16,414 nt of DNA. It comes from JAWXBG01 sp044375415 (GTDB lineage: Bacteria; Bacteroidota; Bacteroidia; Flavobacteriales_D; Sanyastnellaceae). Below, piece after piece: positions 1-9,400 of this stretch; positions within the stretch are counted from its first letter, which is position 1, and every line of letters starts with the position of its first letter. Location: contig JBILMS010000065.1 in NCBI GenBank assembly GCA_044375415.1, positions 1 to 16,414 on the forward strand. Direction: 5' to 3'. The notes under the pieces were generated by a model. That model saw only the letters and a program-made list of their open reading frames with translations. It did no database searches and was not told the DNA's origin. A program made the translations under genes and the position numbers.

Positions 1-2
1 CA

Positions 3-431
3 AATTATTCTGTACCCGGTGGTAATGCATTCACATTTGAATATTCATTTCGTCTACACTCCGAGCCTTTTCAAACTTCACATGTCTATCCGTTTATTGA
101 TGACAAAGTGATTTCTGTGGGTCAAAGGAATTTTGATTGGGATGACGACGGATTTATAAAAATATTCTCTGTGGCAACTATTGGTGAAAAAATGGCAACA
201 AGCGGTGATAATTCATGGGCCACTAGCGTGTACATTGTGAAAGAAAAGGAAAAATTAAAGTCATTGGATGTTCAATTCACTAAAGATTCCAGTCGAAATG
301 TGAGAAACAATAATGTGGTCTATTCTATGCACAATCAATATGGGGAATTGTTGCCGTTTTATACAGTGCCCATTGGTGGTGTTCCGAAATTTGAAGGTAC
401 TGCCGTAGCTAAACCCATTAAGAAAAAATGA
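3..431 (+). CDS. C-terminal part of an unrecognised protein (5' end outside window)
   Basis: The reading frame is open from base 3 of the window to the TGA at 429-431, giving 142 residues of the C-terminal end of a longer protein. A GTG at 108 could be mistaken for a start, but the frame continues upstream without a stop and keeps the same character, so the gene is truncated by the window edge. The visible part is rich in aromatic, acidic and Asn residues, has no membrane segment, and ends in a basic tail (KPIKKK). I recognise no family. The stop overlaps the ATG of the next gene (ATGA at 428-431), so the two are probably co-transcribed and translationally coupled. A role connected with the downstream sensor is therefore plausible but not shown. 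Confidence 0.7.
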   Translation, partial: NYSVPGGNAFTFEYSFRLHSEPFQTSHVYPFIDDKVISVGQRNFDWDDDGFIKIFSVATIGEKMATSGDNSWATSVYIVKEKEKLKSLDVQFTKDSSRNVRNNNVVYSMHNQYGELLPFYTVPIGGVPKFEGTAVAKPIKKK

Positions 432-3400
432 AGTCAGGCTTAAGTATAAATGCTTTCGAAATGCACAACGTGGGCTTTTCGAGAATAATGGTACTTGTGA
501 TTTGGTTTTTGTCGACCAATTTATCGCTCCATGCGCAACAATATCAATTTGAACAATTCGATGAAAGCGATGGACTTATGTCGCCTTTCGTTAATGTAGT
601 TGAGCAGGATACAAATGGGTATCTTTTGGTTGGAACGGGTGAAGGGGTCTTTAAATTTGATGGCCTAGAATTCTTTCCCGTAAGTATTCAAAATAATTTC
701 GACACTCACATCACGGCTTCGTTTCGCGATGAAGATGGATGCTTATGGTTCGGAAACCGGAGCGGGGGGCTCGCAAAAATGGGAAAGGAAATTCTGGATA
801 TTGTCATTCCCGACGATCCTGAAAGGGGAATGGTAAAGTCAATAATTTCCCCGAAGAATCAGGATATCTGGATTGCATGTCAATCTTCCTGTATATTAAA
901 ATTATCCAAGAGTGGTCAAATAGAAACGATTTCAGAAGGTCTCGAAGAATACAATCTTTATGATTTGTGCATTTCTGCTGTAGGTGAGTTAATTGTTGCA
1001 ACCGACATGGGACTCCTGATTGGAAGAATAAGCGATAATGGAAAGATTGTTTTCACTGCGCCCGACGAATTAAATGGAATGATGGTTGTGTCGATTCTTC
1101 AAACAAGAAACAACAACTTACTTATTGCTACCGCTTATGATGGCATTTATGAGAGGTCTGAAGAAATGTTTACACTTGTGACCTCAGATAGGGTCGACTT
1201 CAAAGAAATTCAGATTAATGCCATTAGCCATGGAATGAACGACGATTATTGGGTGTCTTCTAATAGCGGTTCTCTCTTTTCAATTCGAAAGGATTTAAAA
1301 ACGGAGAAGTATATCTCAAAAAAAATGGGGAGCGGTAAGTGGAGCAAATTGAGTATGAGTTGCGCATATGAAGATTTGGAATCTGTTTTATGGGTGGGCA
1401 CCAAAGGCCTTGGATTACTTAAGCTTATTGATAATCAATTTGTACTTACTAAACCGATCACTGATAAGGGTACTTCTCTCATTTCCTTATCCAAAGTAAA
1501 CGAGAGTATATATTCTATTGGAGAATCTCAACTTTATTTTCAAGAAGATAGTCAGTCCGACTTTGTCGTATTGAAGGATTTATCGACCTCGATTGGAAGC
1601 TCTTCCCTTACATCTTTGGCTGTGCAGCCCGGCAAATGTGTTTGGTTAGGAACAAGTGGTCAGGGATTAGTGAAGTACGATGTTTTGAACGGCAGCGTGC
1701 ATAAATTATCGTTGGATAAGGGAAATAGTGGAGACGCGATAAACCATATTCAACTCCATGGTGATAAGTTATATGTTTCGACGGATTATGGCTTATATGT
1801 TCTTGTAAACGGGAAAGTGTCTGAGCATTTTACAATCCTCAACGGACTTAATCATAATAAAGTGAATGGCATTTTTTATGAGTCGGAAAGTCGAATTTGG
1901 ATTGCCGGATTTTCGGGTTTGTCCCTATATGAGAACAATCAAATTACCAATGTAGATTTACCCGAAATTAGCGGAATACCTGAAATCTCCGGAGTCTGCA
2001 AAGACGGTGATGGTCAAATCTGGGCCTCAACCAAAGGTTCCGGAATTTTTTTGAGTCAAGATGAGGGGAGTACTTGGAAAAAATATGCTAAGCGGGATGG
2101 CCTGCTTTCAGATCATTGTTCTGCTCTTGTTTACGATCAAAATCATTATGTATGGGTTGCACATAGGGGAGGACTTTCTAGAATTGAGACAGGAAGTGTT
2201 GAATTTAGATTGTATCAGCCGGAGCTAGCCAGCACTGCGGTGTTCAACGAAAATTCGATATGTGCATACAACAACGATGTTCTTTTATTTGGAATTAATA
2301 GCGGGCTACTTATTTACAAAAAGTCGAATGATCTCTTAAACTTTCGAGAGCCAATTGTCCGATTCTCCTCCATTTTGATCTCGGGTGTGGAACATGCTTT
2401 TCAACCGATAATAAATCTCACAGCTGGTCACTATTCAGTGCTATTTGATTTTGTGGCTTTGTCGTTGAAAAACCCAAAAGGTGTTCAATACCAGTATATG
2501 CTCGAGGGATATGATTTGGAATGGAGTCAATATAACTCATCATCTAGAGTCAGCTACGGTAAACTTGGTCCCGGCACATATACATTTATGGTCAAGGCTT
2601 ACAATTCTGATGGCATAGGTGGTAATGAGATCAAGCGAATTAAAATCTTTATCGACAAACCATTTTGGCAGAAGTGGTGGTTTATCACATTAGCGATATT
2701 CCTTTCATTGATCGCAGTTCGGTTCATACTTATTACGAGAGAGAAGAAACTTAAAAATGCACAGAAAAAGTTGGAGGAAAAACTTTCGGAAAGAACCTTT
2801 GAGCTGGTCGAAAAAAATCGTGTTATGAGTTTGTTTAATAAGGATATCACAGATTCCATTCACTATGCAAAGAACATTCAGAATGCTATTCTCCCATCAA
2901 AAGATGACTTAGAGTTTTATTTCAAGAATTCTTTTGTTTTTAATCTACCTAGAAACATTGTTAGTGGCGATTTCTTTTGGGTGGAGCAGTTTGATAGAAA
3001 AATAGTCATCGCTTGTGTCGACTGCACCGGTCATGGTGTACCCGGCGCCTTTATGTCAATAATAGGGGCAAAACTTTTAAAAGATAATTTGCACTTGAAG
3101 GAGGTACAGTCTCCATCCGATTTACTTTTCTTAATCGATAAATCTATTGAATCTACGCTAAATTCATCTTTACAGAATAAATACTTGCGAGACGGAATGG
3201 ACGCTGCAGTTGTGGAAATTGATTTGGATAGTCTTCAGATGAGATTCGCCGGCGCAAAAAGACCTGTGATAATTGCAACCCAAGAAGAATTCATCGAAAT
3301 AAAAGGCGATAGATTTTCGCTAGGTGGGAATATTGGAAATGGAGTGATGCAGTTTACACTTCATTCAAGACAATTGAAAAGTGGTGACCAAATTTATCTT

Positions 3401-3610
3401 TTCAGTGACGGGATTACCGATCAGTTTGGTGGTCACATGAAAAGAAAACTTAAAAACGTCGGCTTCCAACAATTCCTAAATCAGCTTAAAGGTACCAAAA
3501 TGTCGGATAGAGGAAGTCGATTCGAAGATTTGTATACCACATGGAAAGGAGATAATATGCAAGTAGATGATATCTTGGTAGTCGGTATTGAGGTTGTAAA
3601 AGAGGATTAG
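428..3610 (+). CDS. Two-propeller/Y_Y_Y membrane sensor with cytoplasmic SpoIIE-type PP2C phosphatase
   Basis: This 1060-residue protein should sense a periplasmic ligand and dephosphorylate a Ser/Thr-phosphorylated partner in the cytoplasm. An N-terminal hydrophobic stretch (about 18-36, ending LHA|Q) looks like a signal peptide. Residues about 50-650 contain 14 repeats of the Reg_prop type (for example LWFGNRSGGL, VWLGTSGQGL, IWIAGFSGL), enough for two seven-bladed propellers. A Y_Y_Y domain (about 664-745) precedes a membrane helix (about 750-772), a charged coiled coil, the linker SIHYAKNIQNAILP, and the phosphatase (about 840-1058). Expected metal-binding aspartates are present: D848 in SGDFFW, D865 in DCTGHGVPGAF, D994 in FSDG and D1047/D1048 near the end. 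There is no histidine kinase or receiver domain. ATG at 428 overlaps the preceding stop; Met12 (461) and Met21 (488) are alternative starts. The partner is unknown. Confidence 0.9.
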   Translation: MKSGLSINAFEMHNVGFSRIMVLVIWFLSTNLSLHAQQYQFEQFDESDGLMSPFVNVVEQDTNGYLLVGTGEGVFKFDGLEFFPVSIQNNFDTHITASFRDEDGCLWFGNRSGGLAKMGKEILDIVIPDDPERGMVKSIISPKNQDIWIACQSSCILKLSKSGQIETISEGLEEYNLYDLCISAVGELIVATDMGLLIGRISDNGKIVFTAPDELNGMMVVSILQTRNNNLLIATAYDGIYERSEEMFTLVTSDRVDFKEIQINAISHGMNDDYWVSSNSGSLFSIRKDLKTEKYISKKMGSGKWSKLSMSCAYEDLESVLWVGTKGLGLLKLIDNQFVLTKPITDKGTSLISLSKVNESIYSIGESQLYFQEDSQSDFVVLKDLSTSIGSSSLTSLAVQPGKCVWLGTSGQGLVKYDVLNGSVHKLSLDKGNSGDAINHIQLHGDKLYVSTDYGLYVLVNGKVSEHFTILNGLNHNKVNGIFYESESRIWIAGFSGLSLYENNQITNVDLPEISGIPEISGVCKDGDGQIWASTKGSGIFLSQDEGSTWKKYAKRDGLLSDHCSALVYDQNHYVWVAHRGGLSRIETGSVEFRLYQPELASTAVFNENSICAYNNDVLLFGINSGLLIYKKSNDLLNFREPIVRFSSILISGVEHAFQPIINLTAGHYSVLFDFVALSLKNPKGVQYQYMLEGYDLEWSQYNSSSRVSYGKLGPGTYTFMVKAYNSDGIGGNEIKRIKIFIDKPFWQKWWFITLAIFLSLIAVRFILITREKKLKNAQKKLEEKLSERTFELVEKNRVMSLFNKDITDSIHYAKNIQNAILPSKDDLEFYFKNSFVFNLPRNIVSGDFFWVEQFDRKIVIACVDCTGHGVPGAFMSIIGAKLLKDNLHLKEVQSPSDLLFLIDKSIESTLNSSLQNKYLRDGMDAAVVEIDLDSLQMRFAGAKRPVIIATQEEFIEIKGDRFSLGGNIGNGVMQFTLHSRQLKSGDQIYLFSDGITDQFGGHMKRKLKNVGFQQFLNQLKGTKMSDRGSRFEDLYTTWKGDNMQVDDILVVGIEVVKED

Positions 3611-3639
3611 GAACCTTTTCAGAGACTTCATGCAAGTGA

Positions 3640-6345
3640 CTACCGAATCATCACAACATGCCCCTTGAATTCATGAGATAATAACATGAGATCCCTAAAA
3701 GTTACTTGCCATTCGTATACGCCGTCTTGAGCGAAATGATCACCGCCATCCACACTTCCGGTCCAGGCAATGGTCGAATCGGTGGTTTCAAAAATCACTT
3801 CTCCCCAACGATTAAAAATTTGCAACTTGTATTCCGTAATGCCTGTGCTCACAGGAATCCAAACATCATTAATTCCATCTTGGTTGGGTGTAAATGAATT
3901 TGGTGCAAAAAAAGTGTATCCTTCAACGTTTACATATCCTAATGCAGATGCTACACAACCATATTCGTTGGTTACAAATTGCTGAATCCATTGTTGTCCG
4001 CTTTGACTAAAAGCATGCTGAAAATCACAATCGTCGTATGTAGCACCATCACTGGTTATGTACATGCAGTCATTTAAATCTCCCGAAACATTTTCTACAG
4101 CTACCAATGGATCTAGTATGTTGACGATTTGAGGTTCAATTAAAAAGCCGGGATTGGGAACAGGATATACTTCTACAGCATCGTCCAGAATTTCGGTAAG
4201 ACTAACAATACATCCACTTGCTGTACTTGCTAAAAGCGTTACATCATATGTGCCGGTTTGATAATAAATATGTTCCGGACTTTCCTCGTACGATATAGCC
4301 CCATCGCCAAAACTCCACATGAAGTAAAGCGGTGTTTCTGCCGTCGATTCGTTTTCGAAATTCACAGCGAGTGGCGGACATCCTTCTGCACCTTCAAAAT
4401 CAATACTTATAATGGGGTTTAAAATGACTTCAACACTATCGGTATAAGATACGGTACAATTGTTTTCACTGATCGTCAGTGTAACCGGAAATGTTCCATT
4501 TATCAAATAATTTACATCGAATACATTTGGTTCGGTAGTACTTCCAGGCTGTGCATTGGAGCCAAATTGCCAAGCATATTCCGCTAAGTCCGTAGATGCG
4601 CCCAAAGCGATAAAATCAAATGAATTTCCGTCAAAACATTGTGCGGGTTGGGGTGCAAAATAGGGGTCGAGTAGTCCGTAAATACTGAAGTTCATACTCG
4701 TTGAATCCGGACATGTGTTGGGAGCCATAGCCACTAAGGTAATCAAATATTCGCCATCACCGGGAAAAGTCCACTCGGGGTTTTCTTCAAAGGAATTGTC
4801 GTTGTTTTCTGTTGTGCCAAAATTCCATACATACGAAACAGCGTTTGCACTGTTGTTTTCGAAAGTGTATGTCATGCCAATGCAGTAAGCATCTTGAGGA
4901 ACAATATCGGCTATTGGTTCAGGAGGATTGTACACATTTAAGGTGTCTGTTTCCACACATCCATTATCCGAAACAGTAAAGGATACCAATACGTAATCAT
5001 CCGACGGATTAAGTTCTATGTCGGTCGGATTTTCCTCAGAAGAATATTGTGGCAATGAACCCGGCCCAAAATCCCATTCGAATTCGGCATCGTTATCAGC
5101 ATTTGCAATGGACGAAAAATCGTAGAACATTTCACCATTTACACATTCTCCTCCCTCATAAGTTATTTGAGGTAGTATAACGGGAAAAGCACTGTAGGTT
5201 CCATAGGCAGTATCTGCACATAAGGTTCCCGGATTAGCTATGAGCGTAATAACATAAAGACCGGTATCAGGAAATGCATAAAAGGGTTCAAATAAAGTAC
5301 TGGTGTCCTCCTCAGAATCAATTACTCCAAAATCCCACAAATACGTCTCCGCATTCAAACTGTTGTTTTCAAATTGGACACTGAGGCCATCGCAAAAATT
5401 TTCTTGTTCCGGTATTGCCGCAACTACATCCATTTCGCAGAGTGTTACATTGAATTGGAAATCGCGGTTTGTACAGGCAATCAAAACACCATTTCTGTAT
5501 TCCTTAACACAAATACCCACTACATACTGACCTAATTGATTTGGAGTACCGGTGAGCAATCCGGTTACGGGATCAATAGAAAAGGCAGGAGCACTTGCAA
5601 TGGGATATTCATATGTAAAGTCGTCTATAAATAAAAGTTCGGGATATGGTGGAGCTCCGGGCGGATTGATATAAAAGCCGGGAACATTTGTAAGAAGTGG
5701 ATTACAGAATTCATATACAAGTTCATCACCATCCAAATCGTTGGCGCTGTGATCAAATACAAAAGGTTGGTTCAAACAAATAACAATAGGTGGGTATTCA
5801 TTAAATGCCGGATTGCTATTGCCCCAACCCAAATTCGTTCCGGGAATTTCGGCAAAAAGGGTCATGCCTAAATCGTCATTGCTATCTGTATTGACAAGGG
5901 TAGTGTTTCTGCAACATCGTTGATATGCCAACGTGTATCCACCGGGAATAGGAGGGAGGGTTATCGTTGCGCTAAATATGGCTTCCTTCACACAAAGTCC
6001 ATCGGGAGGTGTAAGGCAATCTTGAAGCAAGTTTACAGGAACATCCGATACAATGGCATCAGCCAAAAGGACTTCTACGATTTCAATTTGGTTTCCCGCA
6101 CTATCGAAGATTCCGATGGCTGCCGGATTATCGAAGTCGGTGCTGCTCGTTGCACAATCCCGATATACTTTGAGAACAATGAGATATTCATTGTTGCCCA
6201 AATATTCATAATGCAAATCTCCTCCTACAATGTGAGTGGCTTTTACCTGAAAAACTAGTACAAGTATAATCGACATTACAAGTGCAAGACCCCGAAACGG
6301 AGCACACGTTACCAGAGTAATGGAGGTTAAAGAATATCGGTTCAT
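3640..6345 (-). CDS. PKD-module surface protein with T9SS type B (gliding-motility-associated) C-terminal sorting domain
   Basis: A secreted protein of 901 residues, probably exported through the outer membrane by T9SS. The frame is open to a TTG at 6390, but I prefer ATG at 6345: AAGGA lies 5 bases upstream and the protein then starts just before a signal sequence (hydrophobic about 18-36, cleavage before THIVGG). Residues about 37-300 form an N-terminal domain often seen in Bacteroidota secreted proteins (THIVGGDLHYEYLG..., YRDC, YQRCCRN), including a cadherin/Ig-like strand pattern (FSIDPVTGLLTGTP). Then come five PKD-type modules marked by WDFG (337), WDFG (424), WNFG (507), WQFG (592) and WSFGDG (677), the last being the best match, and one degenerate module. 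The end (about 811-901) is the type B sorting domain: FAPNSFTPNQDGINDVW, IFNRWGEVIFE, terminal GHVVMIR. No Lys or Arg occurs between R294 and K840. Ligand or enzymatic activity cannot be deduced. Confidence 0.88.
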   Translation of the reverse strand: MNRYSLTSITLVTCAPFRGLALVMSIILVLVFQVKATHIVGGDLHYEYLGNNEYLIVLKVYRDCATSSTDFDNPAAIGIFDSAGNQIEIVEVLLADAIVSDVPVNLLQDCLTPPDGLCVKEAIFSATITLPPIPGGYTLAYQRCCRNTTLVNTDSNDDLGMTLFAEIPGTNLGWGNSNPAFNEYPPIVICLNQPFVFDHSANDLDGDELVYEFCNPLLTNVPGFYINPPGAPPYPELLFIDDFTYEYPIASAPAFSIDPVTGLLTGTPNQLGQYVVGICVKEYRNGVLIACTNRDFQFNVTLCEMDVVAAIPEQENFCDGLSVQFENNSLNAETYLWDFGVIDSEEDTSTLFEPFYAFPDTGLYVITLIANPGTLCADTAYGTYSAFPVILPQITYEGGECVNGEMFYDFSSIANADNDAEFEWDFGPGSLPQYSSEENPTDIELNPSDDYVLVSFTVSDNGCVETDTLNVYNPPEPIADIVPQDAYCIGMTYTFENNSANAVSYVWNFGTTENNDNSFEENPEWTFPGDGEYLITLVAMAPNTCPDSTSMNFSIYGLLDPYFAPQPAQCFDGNSFDFIALGASTDLAEYAWQFGSNAQPGSTTEPNVFDVNYLINGTFPVTLTISENNCTVSYTDSVEVILNPIISIDFEGAEGCPPLAVNFENESTAETPLYFMWSFGDGAISYEESPEHIYYQTGTYDVTLLASTASGCIVSLTEILDDAVEVYPVPNPGFLIEPQIVNILDPLVAVENVSGDLNDCMYITSDGATYDDCDFQHAFSQSGQQWIQQFVTNEYGCVASALGYVNVEGYTFFAPNSFTPNQDGINDVWIPVSTGITEYKLQIFNRWGEVIFETTDSTIAWTGSVDGGDHFAQDGVYEWQVTFRDLMLLSHEFKGHVVMIR

Positions 6346-6350
6346 GAATT

Positions 6351-6355
6351 TCCTT
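6351..6355 (-). promoter_or_regulatory. Shine-Dalgarno-like site deciding the start at 6345
   Basis: The minus strand reads AAGGA, then 5 bases, then ATG (6345-6343). Such sites are uncommon in Bacteroidota, but this one has ideal spacing and favours the ATG over the TTG at 6390. Confidence 0.45.
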
Positions 6356-6407
6356 GCAGCTTCTTCTATAACAACGAATTGAACCTGCAAGTTGCATCAA
6401 TTTCCAC

Positions 6408-6437
6408 AAAAAAAAGGCGGAACTGTTGTCCCGCCTT
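6408..6437 (-). terminator. Intrinsic terminator of the giant adhesin gene
   Basis: On the minus strand AAGGCGG (6437-6431) pairs with CCGCCTT (6420-6414) around a 10-base loop, and a run of eight T (6415-6408, two in the stem) follows. It begins 4 bases after the TAA at 6444-6442. It separates the giant gene from the next T9SS cargo gene, whose ATG is only 62 bases further on. It therefore argues against simple co-transcription of the two. Confidence 0.85.
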
Positions 6438-6441
6438 AAGG

Positions 6442-9400
6442 TTATCTTACTTGAATAACATGCCCTGTGTAGACTCGCTCCTCATCGGAGTACTTCAGTT
6501 GAATAGTTACAGTCCAGTTATATGCGTCATCTTTAACATAAAACTCTCCGTCTCTAACGTTGCCCAACCATGGTTCGTTAGGATCGTTCGTATCGAAAAC
6601 GACAGTTCCCCAACGATCAAATATTTTGAAATTATAACGCTCGATGAACGCAGTGCCACTCATTTCCGGTTTGAAAACTTCATTAATTCCATCGTCATCA
6701 GGGGTAAAAGCATTTGGAACATAAATGTTGAAGAGATCTTCTACTTGGACGATATCACTTCTTTCATCAATACATCCATGATCACTCCAAACAGTGAGAT
6801 TTACGGTATAGGTTCCGGCTGAGGCAAAGGTATGTTCTATGTTTTCATAGGGACTTGTAGCTCCATCGCCGAATTCCCAGAAGTAAGCATATGCGTTGTA
6901 AGAGTTGTCGATGAATACGAAAGTAGGATCGTAGATGGTAGCTGCATCAGGAGTATACGAGAAGTCGGCAATGGGCAATCCAAAGGCGTGCACATAATCA
7001 GCCACCTCAAGCGTATCTGAACAACCGGCTTCGCTAATACCGATGAGCGACACATCAAAAACACCGGCATTATCATACGTGTATGTGGGAGTAGGACCAA
7101 CACCGGTTCCACCGTCTCCAAAATTCCAGAGGTACAGACTCACCGGAGCACCGCTGTTTGTACTCTGAAAATTCACAAATAAATCAACACATCCATCAAT
7201 AGGAAGTGCAGTAATACCCAGATTAGGGACAGGGTGAACAACAAACTCAATGGAGCTGCTATGTGTGCAACCGTACTGATTATTAGCAACTAGTTCAACG
7301 TCGTATGAACCTACTGCATCAAAAATGAAATCGGGATTATTGAGTTCGCTAGTGAGCACATTATTTACATACCACTCATATCCGTTGGCCCATTGCGACA
7401 TATTTATCGCATCGGCTTGAACAGGATAAGAGCACGATTCAGTAGAACTGAGGATAAATGAACTCAAGGGTTGAGGAGCTACAATAATATCCAACTCAAA
7501 CGTATCAGCGCAAAGTTGCATATTTTCTGCAATCATAGTTACCGTGTACAAAACCGGATCTGCTCCTGTGCTGGTATAGGTATGAGATACGTTTGCTCCA
7601 TTGGCTGTATTGTTATCTCCAAAGTCATATTCAAAGAAAGCACCACCAATAGTTGTGCTCGTAAAGTTAACGGTAAACGGACTGCAACCGAGTTCAGCCG
7701 GCACTGTAAATTCCGCTTCAGGAGCGTCGGACACCGTTACAGGATGTTCTATCGAACTAATACAACCATTAGGACTTTCAGCCGTCAATTGAACGTTGTA
7801 GGTACCCCCTATATCAAAACTGTGACTAGGGTCTGAGAGCAAACTCGTTGATCCATCATCAAAATCCCATGACAAATTAACCAATTCATTCGTCTGGCTA
7901 TCGAACTGAACCGGGAATAGAGCACAAAGGCTGTTTACATCGGTTACGAAGTCAATAACAGGTGAAGGAATTACTTCGATTTGAATTTGCGTTGTGTCGA
8001 AGCTGCAGCCGTTATCCACATATTGATAAACGGTATACAAACCGGGTGAGGTGAAAGTATGCAGTGGATTGGGATCTCCAGAATACGTTTCATCACCAAA
8101 ATTGTACTGAAGGAAAGTTCCATTTTCGCTGTAATCCGTGAACTGAACCTCCAGAGGAGCACAACCTTCCACAACACTGGTATTAAAAAATGCAGTCACA
8201 ATGTTCGGTAAAACTGTTATGACCTGGGAGGTTGTATCTACTCCACATTCGTTTTCTACGATGAGCGTAATAGTATAGTCCGTTGGAATAGTATCAGTGA
8301 AATAGATATGCGTGCCGGGTTCAAGCATAGTGCCGGTTGTTTCATCACCAAAATCCCAATCGTTGGTATCGGGTAATCCAACCGAGGTATTATTAAACTC
8401 CACTGTAAATGGCGAACAGAATACACTGAGGTTTGTTCCGAAACTTGCTATCGGCTGAGGGTTTACAGTAACTTCATCATTGGCAATAGAACTGCCACAG
8501 AAGTTCGAGGCAATTAAACTGATGGGGTACACAACGATCGAATCGCCCTGGGGATAAGTGAGATTGGCAGGATCTATTAAGTCGGAAGAGCCAATTCCCA
8601 AGTTCCATTCCCATGTAAGGTATTGACCGGTACTGGTATTCATATAATCTACAGTTAGTGGCGCACAACCTTCATTTGGCAGAAGGTCGATAATAGCTTG
8701 CGGAGGATCGATGATTTCGGTGGAATTCATAGCTGTATCCAAGCACCCAAAGGCGTTTTCAACAATAAGTGTTACATCATAAATTCCTTCATCGGGGTAG
8801 ATGTAGGGTGGATCGAAACCAACTCCGGTCGCAGTGTTGCCGTAATCCCAATCATAGGTCGTACCTCCTGCACTTGTATTTGTAATGTTTAATTGTGCAT
8901 TCGTACAACCGAGAGGTGCTAAGGTGAAATTAGCGATTGGTACCGGACTAACACTCACCGTAATGTTCGAAGAATCAGCACAGCCTGTAATCGGATCTGT
9001 ATACCAATAGAGCATAAAATAATTGCCGGTTCCAATTGCAGGGTCAAATGTGCCAAGCGAAGAATTCGTTATACCTGAACCTTCCCATGTTCCACCAAGC
9101 GGAGAAAACCCCGGTAAGTCGAATGGCAATTGGTTTCCACAAACAGTTTGATTTATTCCCGCAGACACAACCGGTAACGGCAGAACTTCTATCACCATTT
9201 GATCTGTGGTATAGCATGTCCCTGTGCCGTATGTGATTGTCAGAGTAAATATGCCAACACCCGCGATTGCAGGATTAAATATACCTGTGGAGGCATTCGT
9301 TATTCCCGTTCCCGACCAAGTTCCGCCAACAGCAGGAACAAAACCTGTCAACTGATATGAACCGTTATTTAGACATAATTCTACATCCGGCCCTGCGTTG

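Noticed and set aside
3597..3632. AAAAG...CTTTT pairing as a terminator of the sensor gene
   Set aside because: Only five A/T-rich base pairs around a 12-base loop and no following T run.
6346..6390. TTG start at 6390 for the 901-residue cargo gene
   Set aside because: It adds a polar, charged 15-residue extension before the signal sequence, and the ATG at 6345 has an AAGGA site at ideal spacing.
6379..6822. Plus-strand open frames opposite the two large PKD genes
   Set aside because: Their products lack domains or compositional logic, and they lie antisense to coherent, domain-rich proteins; the repetitive composition of those genes leaves stop-free antisense frames.
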